A DNA stretch of 64,000 nt from an uncultured Flavobacteriaceae bacterium (GTDB lineage Bacteria > Bacteroidota > Bacteroidia > Flavobacteriales > Flavobacteriaceae). Below, piece by piece: positions 44,552-53,191 of the stretch. The number at the start of each line of letters is the position of its first letter. Position 1 is the first letter of the stretch. Made by a program: the position numbers and the translations under genes. Under the pieces are notes generated by a model. The model was not told the DNA's origin, ran no database searches, and worked only from the letters and a program-made list of their open reading frames with translations. The DNA is taken from assembly GCA_947500435.1 (NCBI GenBank), contig CANMRV010000006.1, positions 1-64,000 of the forward strand. Direction: 5' to 3'.

Positions 44552-45340
44552 ATGAACGAATGTCCCATTGGTATTTTTGATTCAGGTGTTGGAGGTACTT
44601 CCATCTGGAAGGAAATCAATGGACTAATGTCAAGTGAGGATACTATTTACCTAGCTGATAGTAAGAATGCTCCCTACGGAGAAAAATCTGAAGAACAGAT
44701 TTTACAATTGAGCATTAAGAATACAGAGCTGCTGCTTGAAAAAGGATGCAAGTTGATTGTTGTTGCATGCAATACGGCTACCACCAATGCAATAGCCTAT
44801 TTGCGGAAAAACTACAATGTCCCTTTTATCGGAATTGAACCAGCTATTAAACCTGCTGCGTTACAATCGCAATCTAAAAAGGTAGGTGTTTTGGCTACTA
44901 AAGGGACCCTATCTAGCAGTCTTTTTCACAGCACTTCTGAAAACCATGCCACAGGAATTCAAATTTTAGAACAGGAAGGAACGGGTTTGGTTCCTCTAAT
45001 TGAACAAGGCAAAGTTGATTCTGACGAAACAAAACAACTTTTATCGAAATTCCTTAAACCGATGTTGGATGAAGGTATTGATTATTTGGTTTTAGGATGT
45101 ACGCATTATCCTTATCTTATTCCAGTCTTAAGGGAAATGCTTCCAGAAAATATAAAAATCATAGATTCTGGTGAGGCAGTTGCAAGACAAACAAAGTCAG
45201 TTTTAGAGCAAAATGGTTTGAGCAATCCATCCGAAGAAAACGGAAAACATCAATTTTATACAAATACTGATGTTGAAGTATTAAAGTATTTTTTAAAAGA
45301 TGTAAAGGTAGCTGCTGAAGTAAGCTATTTAGCTTTTTAA
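44552..45340 (+). CDS. murI: Glutamate racemase
   Basis: Converts L-glutamate to D-glutamate for peptidoglycan. IGIFDSGVGGTSIW is the N-terminal motif. The two catalytic cysteines are in VVACNTATTNA and LGCTHYPYL, with supporting Asp/Glu in YLADSKNAPYG and FIGIEPAIKPAA. The open frame starts at 44486 within the upstream gene, so I use ATG 44552, 10 bases after that stop, giving 262 residues, normal for MurI. murF, the other cell-wall gene here, lies at 24.2 kb. Confidence 0.94.
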   Translation: MNECPIGIFDSGVGGTSIWKEINGLMSSEDTIYLADSKNAPYGEKSEEQILQLSIKNTELLLEKGCKLIVVACNTATTNAIAYLRKNYNVPFIGIEPAIKPAALQSQSKKVGVLATKGTLSSSLFHSTSENHATGIQILEQEGTGLVPLIEQGKVDSDETKQLLSKFLKPMLDEGIDYLVLGCTHYPYLIPVLREMLPENIKIIDSGEAVARQTKSVLEQNGLSNPSEENGKHQFYTNTDVEVLKYFLKDVKVAAEVSYLAF

Positions 45341-45363
45341 ATTTGCCAACTGCCAATCGCTGT

Positions 45364-45858
45364 CTACTTTCGAACGTAGGTCAAATACGTAAAATCGTAT
45401 TGATGTTTCTCATCCCTCGGATGATATTCCTCCTCGATAAGCTCCCAATCATTCAAATCAATTTCCGGAAAAAAAGTATCTGCTTCAAATGCTTTGTGAA
45501 CTCGTGTAAGTTCAATTTTAGTAGCGAATTTTTCACCTTGCCGATAGATTTCACCTCCACCAATGATATAGGATATCTCATCATTCTCCACTAGTTTTAA
45601 GGCCGCTTCAATAGAGTGGACTACGACACACCCTTCAAAAGGAACAGTATACTCTTTATCTCGTGTAATGATGATATGGGTTCTATTTGGTAATGGTGTA
45701 GGAAAACTTTCAAAAGTCTTTCTTCCCATAATGATTTTATGACCCGTGGTTAGCTTTTTAAAGCGCTTGAAATCATCGGGTAGATGCCACAACAAATCAT
45801 TGTCTTTGCCCAAGGCGTTGTTTTTTGAAGCAGCCGCTATCAAGGTAATGGTATTCAC
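45364..45858 (-). CDS. folA: Dihydrofolate reductase
   Basis: Reduces dihydrofolate to tetrahydrofolate with NADPH; it works with ThyA and FolC, also in this window. The 164 residues have the full pattern: MNTITLIAAASKNNALGKDNDLLWHLPDDFKRFK with the active-site acidic Asp in LPDD, GHKIIMGRKTFESFP, IIITRD, and YIIGGGEIYRQ. C-terminal YDFTYLTYVRK closes the fold. It is a single gene, with stops of murI and folA about 24 bases apart. The sequence is typical of chromosomal, not plasmid-type, DHFR. Confidence 0.95.
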   Translation of the reverse strand: MNTITLIAAASKNNALGKDNDLLWHLPDDFKRFKKLTTGHKIIMGRKTFESFPTPLPNRTHIIITRDKEYTVPFEGCVVVHSIEAALKLVENDEISYIIGGGEIYRQGEKFATKIELTRVHKAFEADTFFPEIDLNDWELIEEEYHPRDEKHQYDFTYLTYVRK

Positions 45859-45948
45859 AGTATTTTATTGTGTTTTTGGTTCGTACTATCGCAAAAAACA
45901 GACCAATTATATGTGTTGGTAAGTCACGGTCTATTTTACAACATAAAC

Positions 45949-46332
45949 TTACTCCTTTTTATTGATTTTAGAGAGTGGAAAATCGGTTTCGATTTCCTTT
46001 TGCAATTCTTTAATTTTTGCTTTTTGTTTGGCGACTAATTTTTCACGTTGTGAACGTTCCCAGTCCTTGCCCATAAATTTTTGGGTAATAAAAACATTGA
46101 AGGCGTGAATTACGAATAGAAAAGCCCATAAAGTAATTGCCCAGATAAACCAATCATAGGTTTCACCATACTTCAAGATTTTATTAATGAGTATAAGAAA
46201 GACACTACCGATCAAGAAAATAACGAAATGCGAAAAAAGCCTTTTCTTTTGCTTGATTCGCTTTAGTGCAGTTTCAAGTAATTCGTGCTGTTCGAGATTT
46301 ATTCCTTCGGTATTTTTATTTTTGGAGAGCAT
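45949..46332 (-). CDS. 2TM domain protein
   Basis: A small 127-residue membrane protein with two hydrophobic helices (about 35-55 and 65-85, FSHFVIFLIGSVFLILI and WFIWAITLWAFLFVIHAF). They are flanked by basic residues, and a Lys/Glu-rich C-terminal coiled-coil tail follows. This fits the 2TM family seen in Flavobacteriia, sometimes fused to histidine kinases. The function is not known. It is divergent from the aminotransferase gene. Confidence 0.75.
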   Translation of the reverse strand: MLSKNKNTEGINLEQHELLETALKRIKQKKRLFSHFVIFLIGSVFLILINKILKYGETYDWFIWAITLWAFLFVIHAFNVFITQKFMGKDWERSQREKLVAKQKAKIKELQKEIETDFPLSKINKKE

Positions 46333-46386
46333 TCTATTAGCTAACTTTACGTACTAAAGATACCACAAAACACTTTTATCCTTCGT

Positions 46387-47469
46387 ATGGAAAAGATTCG
46401 AAAGCAATTCCCAATATTAGGTCAATATGTCTATGCAAACACTCCAGTTTTTGGTCCTATGTATGATGATCTATTGGATTGGCGTCAAGAGCGTGACCTT
46501 GACGTATTGATTCATGCTACCGAAATGCCTAAAAAACGAGGGCATATTCTTGAGGAGACTAGAGCAACAATTTCGGAAGTTTTTAAATGCAAGCAAGAAA
46601 ATGTTGCCTTGATAAATAACTTTTCTACGGGAATGAATTTTTTACTCGAAGGCTTAGGTGAATCTTCGAAAGTCTTGGTTTTGGAAAATGATTATGCCTC
46701 AGTAAATTGGCCTTTTGAAAGACGAGAATTTGAAATGCATTATGCAATAATTGACGAAAATGTAGAAGATACAATTGCTGACATTATAGAAGAAGAACAA
46801 ATAAATGTAATGGCCTTTGCTATGGTGCATTGGCAAAACGGAATTAAAATAGACTTAGAATTCATAAAGCAACTGAAATCAAAATACCCTGATCTTTTGA
46901 TTATTGCTGACGGCACACAATTTATGGGTGTTCAAGAATTTAGTTTTGAAAACTCAGGTATTGATGTTTTAGGGACAAGTGGCTACAAGTGGATGTTAGG
47001 TGGTTACGGCAATGGTTTTATGTTGTTTAGCGATTTTGCCGAACGGCGTGTATCGGTAAAGTCCATTGGTGATAACACCGCTAGTGTGACGATGAAACAA
47101 GAAGGCGCCATTCCCTTTGCAATGTATTTTGAACCAGGCCATTTATCAGGGCATAGTTTTGGAAGCCTACAGTTTTCTCTAAACTTTCTTCAAGAAATAG
47201 GAATGTCTGCCATTACTGCTCAAAATCAAATTTTAAGTGAAAAAGCGATGTCGGTTTTTGGATCTATGAATTTACTTGAGACTAAAGTGATCAAACGAAA
47301 GTCGCATAGTACCATTTTTAATATCAAGGGAGACGATGTCCTTTTTAAATACTTGATGGAAAATGGCGTAATGTGTGCCAAACGTGGAAATGGAATTCGA
47401 TTTGGATTTCATTTTTATAACACTATCGATGAGATTACTCAAATTGCTGAACTTATTGAAAAACGATAG
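46387..47469 (+). CDS. Class V aminotransferase-fold PLP enzyme
   Basis: The 360 residues form a fold-type I PLP enzyme of the aminotransferase class V/cysteine desulfurase group. FSTGMNFLL is near the cofactor phosphate site, ADGTQFMGV holds the Asp that contacts the pyridine nitrogen, and GTSGYKWMLGGYGNG has the Schiff-base Lys. The substrate is not evident. It might be a cysteine/selenocysteine lyase or aminotransferase; a link to the ergothioneine genes 1.8 kb away is only suggested by proximity and is on the other strand. Confidence 0.85.
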   Translation: MEKIRKQFPILGQYVYANTPVFGPMYDDLLDWRQERDLDVLIHATEMPKKRGHILEETRATISEVFKCKQENVALINNFSTGMNFLLEGLGESSKVLVLENDYASVNWPFERREFEMHYAIIDENVEDTIADIIEEEQINVMAFAMVHWQNGIKIDLEFIKQLKSKYPDLLIIADGTQFMGVQEFSFENSGIDVLGTSGYKWMLGGYGNGFMLFSDFAERRVSVKSIGDNTASVTMKQEGAIPFAMYFEPGHLSGHSFGSLQFSLNFLQEIGMSAITAQNQILSEKAMSVFGSMNLLETKVIKRKSHSTIFNIKGDDVLFKYLMENGVMCAKRGNGIRFGFHFYNTIDEITQIAELIEKR

Positions 47470-47626
47470 GCCCTTTTTACTCCAATTTATACATTACTTG
47501 GAATGAGGGAATCTTAAAAGTTGTACTACAGTATTTACTTACTTAAGAATTTAAGTCTACTTTTTTTATCAAGGAGGTGTTAATTGTTATCTAAATATTA
47601 CGAAATCGGCAAAAATGATATTAGTC

Positions 47627-47659
47627 ATTGTAAATGAGCAGTTTAATGTTTTAGATTTG
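47627..47659 (+). promoter_or_regulatory. Promoter of the CBM48 protein
   Basis: ATTG (47627-47630), a 21-base spacer and TAGATTTG (47652-47659), an exact -7 match, lie 41 bases before the start codon. The rest of this 230-base gap has no other recognised feature. Confidence 0.55.
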
Positions 47660-47699
47660 CACTGAATTTAACCGTAGTTAGGTCTAAAAATTTAGTATC

Positions 47700-47999
47700 A
47701 TGGGAATAGCAAAACAGTATTTAAAAACAAAGCCGGTATGTAAAGTTACATTTACAGTGCCAGCGGAAGAAGCAAAAAAAGTAACAGTAGTTGGAGATTT
47801 CAATAACTGGAAAGCAAACAAAGCAAGCACTTTGAAAAAGTTGAAAAACGGAACTTTCAAAGGTACTTTTGATTTACCAAAGGAGAATGCTTACGAGTTT
47901 AAGTACATTATTGATGGTAATTACGTAAACGAAGCAGAGGCTGATCGTTACCAATGGAACGATTACGCAGGTTCTGAAAATGCAGTTTTAGAATTGTAG
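47700..47999 (+). CDS. Stand-alone CBM48/isoamylase early-set domain protein
   Basis: The 99-residue cytoplasmic protein consists of a single AMPK/isoamylase-type glycogen-binding fold. CKVTFTVPAEEAKKVTVVG, DFNNWKANKAS, FKYIIDGNYVNEAEAD and NDYAGSENAVL match the family, including the two Trp in NNWK and YQWND. It lacks a catalytic domain and a signal peptide. It may bind glycogen or another glucan. It has its own promoter and a strong terminator, so it is monocistronic. Confidence 0.85.
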   Translation: MGIAKQYLKTKPVCKVTFTVPAEEAKKVTVVGDFNNWKANKASTLKKLKNGTFKGTFDLPKENAYEFKYIIDGNYVNEAEADRYQWNDYAGSENAVLEL

Positions 48000-48017
48000 T
48001 TGGAACATTAAAAATTG

Positions 48018-48051
48018 AAGCCGAGGTGTTAATGACATCTCGGCTTTTTTG
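48018..48051 (+). terminator. Terminator of the CBM48 gene
   Basis: Stem AAGCCGAGGTGT/ACATCTCGGCTT (one wobble) with a 5-base loop is followed by TTTT. Confidence 0.9.
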
Positions 48052-48072
48052 TTTAACAATGAATCAGGGTTT

Positions 48073-48255
48073 TAGCTCCCCGCCCTTGACAGGGCGGGGT
48101 GGATTCCATCCACCTTTAGCGGATAGGAAGACGGGGCGGGTAGAAAGCCTAAACTTTAGGGTTTGGTAAATAGTTTTAGTTATGGAATTAGGCTTGCGGT
48201 TTAACCCCTTCCGTCATCTACGCTGCGCTGGATGCCACCTTCCCCTTTCTGGGTA
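48073..48255. repeat. Structured GC-rich non-coding repeat region
   Basis: This stretch is much richer in GC than the surroundings and has no good frame. It contains nested inverted repeats: CCCCGCCCT/AGGGCGGGG (48078-48086, 48091-48099), GGTGGAT/ATCCACC (48098-48104, 48108-48114) and AAGCCTAA/TTAGGCTT (48145-48152, 48188-48195). A GCTGCGCTGGATGCCACC-containing piece with CCCCTTTCTGGG-type symmetry follows. It resembles dispersed non-coding repeats of Flavobacteriaceae. It may be a decayed mobile or REP-like unit. Confidence 0.6.
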
Positions 48256-48269
48256 AGGAGTGTCTGTGC

Positions 48270-48551
48270 TTACTTTTCTACCGTAACACCTTTCCAAAAG
48301 GCAACTCGTCCCTTAATTCCTTTTGCAAGCTCACTTACTTCAGGATAGTACCAAGCTGCATCTGGGTTTTCTTTCCCATCAACAATTAGTGAGAAATACG
48401 AAGCTTGGCCTTTCCAAGGGCAAGTTGTATGAGTCGATGAATCTTTGAAAAATTCTTTTTTGATGCTATCTGCCGGAAAGTAATGGTTGTTTTCGACCAC
48501 TACCGTATCATCACTTTCTGCTATTATGACGTTATTCCAAATTGCTTTCAT
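48270..48551 (-). CDS. DUF427 domain protein
   Basis: The 93-residue protein is a single DUF427 domain, typified by MKAIWNNVIIAESDDTVVVENNHYFP, TCPWKGQASYFSL and AAWYYPEV. DUF427 is widespread; its activity is not established. It starts 3 bases before egtD's stop-side boundary, making it the last gene of the egtB-egtD-DUF427 cluster. Its position suggests, but does not prove, a role in thiol-histidine or redox metabolism. Confidence 0.85.
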   Translation of the reverse strand: MKAIWNNVIIAESDDTVVVENNHYFPADSIKKEFFKDSSTHTTCPWKGQASYFSLIVDGKENPDAAWYYPEVSELAKGIKGRVAFWKGVTVEK

Positions 48552-48553
48552 AG

Positions 48554-49525
48554 TTATGCTTTTTTAAATACGTAATTCTTGTATTGATTTTTCGAATCTG
48601 TAAATTGGGTTTCTACTTCTAAGCCTGATTTTTCTGCTAGCCATTCCACAGTTTTGTCGTCATATTTCTGGGAAATTTCAGTATGGATAGTTTCCCATGG
48701 AGTGAAATGGATGTTTAGGTTAAGCTTCCCTATTGCCACAGATTGTTGCACTTTCGAGACTAAATAGCTTTTGGCCGTACCTGTTTCAGGATTATATACT
48801 TCCCAATGCAGAAATTTATCTAAATCGAAGTTTCCATTTAGTTCAGAATTAATTCGTGCTAAAACATTCTTATTGAAAGCAGCTGTAATTCCCGTATGGT
48901 CATTATAAGCATCTAGTATGGTTTGGGGATTTTTCTTCTGATCAAATCCCACAAAAAACAAATCATCTTTATGCATCAGTTTTTGAACCTGTGTTAAAAA
49001 TTCAATAGCCTGCGGGTGCAAAAGATTCCCAATATTGGACCCGAGAAAAAGGATAACTTTTTTTGTGTTGGTCAAAGACGCAATCTTTTCCAAGGCTTCA
49101 AAATAAGTGCCTTGTTGGGGCTTAACAGCCACTTCAGGAATTTCGTTTTTAAGGGAATTCGATAATTGGTCCAAAACATTTTGACTGATATCAATAGGTA
49201 GATACTTAAAGTCAGCTTTGTTGTCGACTAGTTTTTGCAATAGAATTTTTGTTTTCTTTCCATCACCGGCACCTAGTTCGACGAGATTAAAATTTTTCGA
49301 ATTCTTTGAAAAAAGTTGAGTTATGTCTTCGGTATGAGTCGAAAAGATGTCGAACTCAGCATCGGTAAGATAGTATTCAGACATGTTCATAATATCCTGA
49401 AAGAGTTTATCTCCTTTTTCGTCGTAAAAGTATTTTGAAGATAGATGTTTGGGGTAATCGGTAAGCCCCGTATGGACCTCTTCCTCAAATTGAGTTTCAA
49501 ATAATGTCTCTGTTTGTTCTTGCAT
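48554..49525 (-). CDS. egtD: L-histidine N(alpha)-methyltransferase
   Basis: The first enzyme of ergothioneine synthesis, trimethylating histidine to hercynine with three S-adenosylmethionines. The 323 residues have PKHLSSKYFYDEKGDKLFQDI, YYLTDAEFDIF, LVELGAGDGKKT (SAM-binding), YLPIDIS, FLGSNIGNL and a C-terminal substrate domain. YYLTDAEFDIF carries a conserved substrate-site Tyr. It is next to egtB in the same direction with a 49-base gap, so the two are likely cotranscribed. Confidence 0.93.
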   Translation of the reverse strand: MQEQTETLFETQFEEEVHTGLTDYPKHLSSKYFYDEKGDKLFQDIMNMSEYYLTDAEFDIFSTHTEDITQLFSKNSKNFNLVELGAGDGKKTKILLQKLVDNKADFKYLPIDISQNVLDQLSNSLKNEIPEVAVKPQQGTYFEALEKIASLTNTKKVILFLGSNIGNLLHPQAIEFLTQVQKLMHKDDLFFVGFDQKKNPQTILDAYNDHTGITAAFNKNVLARINSELNGNFDLDKFLHWEVYNPETGTAKSYLVSKVQQSVAIGKLNLNIHFTPWETIHTEISQKYDDKTVEWLAEKSGLEVETQFTDSKNQYKNYVFKKA

Positions 49526-49574
49526 AAAAAGTATGTCGTTCTTTGGGGTAAAACTATACGTTCGGAAATTGAAT

Positions 49575-50735
49575 TTATTTTACAAGTCGTAAACCGGTGA
49601 ATTGCCAGCGCAAATTGGTTTGGAAAAAATTACGGTAAGTGGGTCTAGTATGTTTTATAGGTGTTGCCACTGAGCCGCCACGAAGTACTTTTTGATTGAC
49701 CATAAACTTGCCGTTATATTCTCCTAATGCCCCATCAGCCTTTTGGTAATTTGGGTAGGGTAGGTAGGCGCTTTCGGTCCATTCCCAACGTTTTCCCCAC
49801 GGGAAATAGCTTTGGGCAGCCTCCCATTCAAATTCAGTGGGGAGCCTGCATCCTTTCCACTGTGCAAAAGCAAACGCTTCGAAATAGGAAATGTGCGTTA
49901 CGGGTGCATCAGCATCTACTTTTTGCAATCCTTTTAGGGAATAGTAATGCCATTCTCCATTAATGTTGTGCCAATATAAAGGTGCCTCAATTTTAGTATT
50001 CAAAACCCAATCCCATCCTTCAGCATGCCACCAGTCAAATTTTTGATAGCCGCCAGCGGAAATGAATTCAATATACTCTTGATTGGTGACGAGTCTGTTT
50101 GAAATTTCAAAAGAATGCAAATAGACCTTGTGTCTTCCCAATTCATTATCATAACAAAAGTCTCCGGAATCATGTCCGATTTCATAAATACCTTCTTCTA
50201 CGGCAACCCATTCTTGTCGATGCTTCCCTAAGGGATGTTCTATAAAATCATTTGAATATTCCGGTAGTAAGGGATTATTCCCCAGAATATATTTAATATC
50301 AGTAAGCAGTAATTCTTGATGTTGCTTTTCATGGTGAATGCCGATTTCCAATAAATCAAGAACTTCCCGATTTTGATTTTCAGAAAACAAATCTTTCATT
50401 GCAGAAGTCACATAATGGCGATAATCATACACTTTCTGAACGGATGGTCTTGACAAATTACCCCGGTCAGAACGCACAACACGCTTGCCTACGGTTTCAT
50501 AGTAACTATTAAAAACAAAGGAAAAGTCTTCATCGAAAATTTGATAGTCTTTTGCAAGTGCCTTGAGAATAAATTCCTCAAAAAACCATGTCGTATGACC
50601 CAAGTGCCATTTCGGGGGAGAAACATCAATAATGGGCTGTACCACATAATCTTCAATCTCTAAAGGAGCACAAAGCTGTTCGGTGTGTTTTCGAGTTTCT
50701 AGAAAGAAATCGAGTAGGGAATCGGTAAGAATCAT
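49575..50735 (-). CDS. egtB: Ergothioneine biosynthesis sulfoxide synthase EgtB
   Basis: A non-haem iron enzyme coupling hercynine to cysteine or gamma-glutamylcysteine through O2, forming the sulfoxide. The 386 residues contain a DinB-like N-terminal domain with the three iron His ligands (WHLGHTTWFFE, and IHHEKQHQELL) and an FGE-sulfatase C-terminal domain (CRLPTEFEWEAAQ, VLRGGSVATP, RPTYRNFF). No egtA or egtC is nearby, which may mean cysteine is used directly. The cluster is egtB-egtD-DUF427 on the minus strand. It is a second FGE-fold protein in the window, alongside GldJ. Confidence 0.93.
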   Translation of the reverse strand: MILTDSLLDFFLETRKHTEQLCAPLEIEDYVVQPIIDVSPPKWHLGHTTWFFEEFILKALAKDYQIFDEDFSFVFNSYYETVGKRVVRSDRGNLSRPSVQKVYDYRHYVTSAMKDLFSENQNREVLDLLEIGIHHEKQHQELLLTDIKYILGNNPLLPEYSNDFIEHPLGKHRQEWVAVEEGIYEIGHDSGDFCYDNELGRHKVYLHSFEISNRLVTNQEYIEFISAGGYQKFDWWHAEGWDWVLNTKIEAPLYWHNINGEWHYYSLKGLQKVDADAPVTHISYFEAFAFAQWKGCRLPTEFEWEAAQSYFPWGKRWEWTESAYLPYPNYQKADGALGEYNGKFMVNQKVLRGGSVATPIKHTRPTYRNFFQTNLRWQFTGLRLVK

Positions 50736-50809
50736 AGCAAGTGATTTATACTATAAAGATACGGATTCTGAAAAGGAAGTGATTGACGTTTTTGGGCTTT
50801 TGATTGCTC

Positions 50810-51634
50810 CTATACCGCAACAACACCTTTAATATGAGGATGCGGGTCATAATCGACTAGAGAAAAATCTTCAAATTTAAAATCGAAGATGTCTTTCACA
50901 TCAGGATTTATAACCATTTTGGGCAATGGTCTGCACTCACGACTAAGTTGTAGCTCAACCTGCTCCATATGATTGTTATAGATATGTGCATCACCAAAGG
51001 TGTGAATAAACTCGCCAGCCTCATAACCACAAACTTGTGCCATCATCATGGTAAATAAGGCGTAAGAAGCAATATTAAAAGGAACGCCTAAAAAGATATC
51101 GGCGCTGCGTTGATACAACTGACAAGATAGTTTTCCATCTGCTACATAAAATTGAAAGAAAGCATGGCACGGTGGAAGGGCTACTTTTCCGTTTGATATA
51201 TTTTCGGCGAATGATTTCGAAGTGTCTGGCAGTACGCTGGGGTTCCAAGCAGATACCATAATTCTTCTACTATTTGGGTTATTTTTCAGAGCATGAATGA
51301 CATCTTTGATTTGGTCGATTTCATCATTGTTCCAATTGCGCCATTGATGTCCGTATACAGGACCTAAATCTCCATTTTCATCCGCCCATTCATTCCAAAT
51401 ACGCACGCCGTTTTCTTGAAGGTATTTTACATTGGTATCCCCTTTCAAAAACCACAACAATTCATATACAATGGACTTCAAGTGCAACTTCTTAGTGGTA
51501 ACCATCGGGAAGCCTTCGCTGAGGTCAAAACGCATTTGGTGTCCGAAAACGCTAATGGTTCCGGTACCTGTCCGGTCACCTTTTTGGTTGCCGTTGGCTA
51601 AAACGTGTTTTAAGAGGTCATGATACTGCTGCAT
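50810..51634 (-). CDS. thyA: Thymidylate synthase
   Basis: Converts dUMP to dTMP with methylenetetrahydrofolate, yielding the dihydrofolate that FolA reduces. The 274 residues contain the N-terminal [37 protein letters not shown], the catalytic Cys motif [12 protein letters not shown], and the C-terminal IYNNHMEQV-type segment and [10 protein letters not shown] end. It is the classical ThyA class (no flavin). It lies between the nucleoside transporter and egtB, with no obvious operon. Confidence 0.96.
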   Translation of the reverse strand: MQQYHDLLKHVLANGNQKGDRTGTGTISVFGHQMRFDLSEGFPMVTTKKLHLKSIVYELLWFLKGDTNVKYLQENGVRIWNEWADENGDLGPVYGHQWRNWNNDEIDQIKDVIHALKNNPNSRRIMVSAWNPSVLPDTSKSFAENISNGKVALPPCHAFFQFYVADGKLSCQLYQRSADIFLGVPFNIASYALFTMMMAQVCGYEAGEFIHTFGDAHIYNNHMEQVELQLSRECRPLPKMVINPDVKDIFDFKFEDFSLVDYDPHPHIKGVVAV

Positions 51635-51726
51635 TGTAGTCTTTTTTGTGGGAGACTAAAGTAGAAAATTGGAGATTTAAAACAGGAGTTTTGAGCTTGA
51701 TTTTATCAAAAGGTTATCAACCAAGA

Positions 51727-53169
51727 TTAACCCAGAATCATACCGGCAATTGTAGCCGAAAGTAGAGAGGCCAGAGAGCCGCCTAAAACAGCTTTCATCC
51801 CGAACTGAGATAATACTTTTCTTTGACCTGGAGCAAGTGAGCCAATACCACCGATTTGGATTCCGATGGAAGCGAAGTTTGCAAATCCGCAGAGCATGTA
51901 TGTTGCCATAATGATGGACTTATTGAACTTAAAGTGAGGGCTAGAGGCCATATCTTTCAATTCTGCCAGTTGGATGTATCCAATAAATTCACTTGCAGCT
52001 AGCTTAATACCTAAAAGCTGTCCCATCAGCATGACATCTTCTTTAGCTACGCCGATAAGCCACATTAAGGGAGCGAAAACAGTTCCTAAGATAGCTTCTA
52101 GAGAGAATTTGTCGTAGGCAGTGTTGTCTGTAATCCAAGTGTTTACAGATGTCCAATCACCTACACCACCCAAAATACCATTTATCATTGCTATAAAAGC
52201 GACAAAAACCAAAAGCATGGCACCCACATTGACTGCTAACTTCAAACCTTCTGTTGTTCCATTGGCAATGGCATCTAAGATATTGGCTCCTATTTTATCT
52301 TGGGATACTCTAACATCAGTATTAATGGTTTCGGTCTGCGGATACAAGATTTTTGAGATTACAATCGCTCCCGGTGCAGCCATAACGGATGCAGCCAATA
52401 AATGCTTTGCAAAAACTAGTTGTAACGCTGGGTCATCTCCCCCTAGAAATCCGATGTATGCCGCCAGAACTGCTCCAGCAACTGTTGCCATTCCACCAAT
52501 CATTACTAACAAAATTTCAGATTTGTTCATTTTCTCCAAGTAGGCTTTGATAAGAAGAGGTGCTTCCGTCTGACCTAAAAAGATATTTCCGGCAATGGAT
52601 AAACTTTCTGCTCCTGAAATCCCTAATGATTTGGTTAACAACCAAGCTAAGGCTTTCACAACTTTTTGAATGATTCCTAAATAAAATAATACGGATGTAA
52701 GGGCAGAAAAGAAAATGATTGTAGGTAGTACCTGAAATGCGAAAATATACCCGAAGGTATCCATATCTACTACCAATCCCTCAAACAAAAATTTACTTCC
52801 AGCTCTTGTAAATTCTAGAATATCTATAAACCGTTCACCAATCCATTCGAAAATAATCTGTACAAAACGGACTTTTAATACACCAATAGCAATAATTAAC
52901 TGAAGTCCTAAACCAATACCGACGGTTTTCCAGTTTATGGCTCTCCTATTTGAACTAAACAGAAACGCAATGAATATCAATACACTCATTCCCAAAATTC
53001 CCCGCCACAAACTATTGATTGAAAACCCCTCATTAGGGACTATATTTTCAATATCATTAATGGTTGTGGGTTCAAACTGGGGTATTGCTTCGATAGGAAT
53101 ACTATCCTGGGCAATAGATGGAAAGCAAAAAAATAGGGCAAGCACTAAAATCCATAGTGGGGTTTTCAT
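51727..53169 (-). CDS. Concentrative nucleoside transporter (CNT/NupC family)
   Basis: An inner membrane symporter for nucleosides, driven by Na+ or H+. The 480 residues open with a possible signal or first helix, then about nine or more membrane segments. The CNT core motif is visible: FSALTSVLFYLGIIQKVV, GNIFLGQTEAPLLIKAYLEKMNKSEI, GGMATVAGAVLAAYIGFLG, and FANFASIGIQIGGIGSLAP. The FLGQTEAPLL and FASIGIQIG sequences are the two re-entrant loop features of the family. Uptake would supply Cdd and ThyA. Confidence 0.92.
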   Translation of the reverse strand: MKTPLWILVLALFFCFPSIAQDSIPIEAIPQFEPTTINDIENIVPNEGFSINSLWRGILGMSVLIFIAFLFSSNRRAINWKTVGIGLGLQLIIAIGVLKVRFVQIIFEWIGERFIDILEFTRAGSKFLFEGLVVDMDTFGYIFAFQVLPTIIFFSALTSVLFYLGIIQKVVKALAWLLTKSLGISGAESLSIAGNIFLGQTEAPLLIKAYLEKMNKSEILLVMIGGMATVAGAVLAAYIGFLGGDDPALQLVFAKHLLAASVMAAPGAIVISKILYPQTETINTDVRVSQDKIGANILDAIANGTTEGLKLAVNVGAMLLVFVAFIAMINGILGGVGDWTSVNTWITDNTAYDKFSLEAILGTVFAPLMWLIGVAKEDVMLMGQLLGIKLAASEFIGYIQLAELKDMASSPHFKFNKSIIMATYMLCGFANFASIGIQIGGIGSLAPGQRKVLSQFGMKAVLGGSLASLLSATIAGMILG

Positions 53170-53191
53170 AAATACTTGCTTGTTGGTTAGA

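Noticed and set aside
46387-47469. Calling the class V PLP protein EgtE
   Set aside because: It is on the opposite strand to egtB/egtD, 1.8 kb away, and the family has many unrelated substrates; there is no specific motif support.
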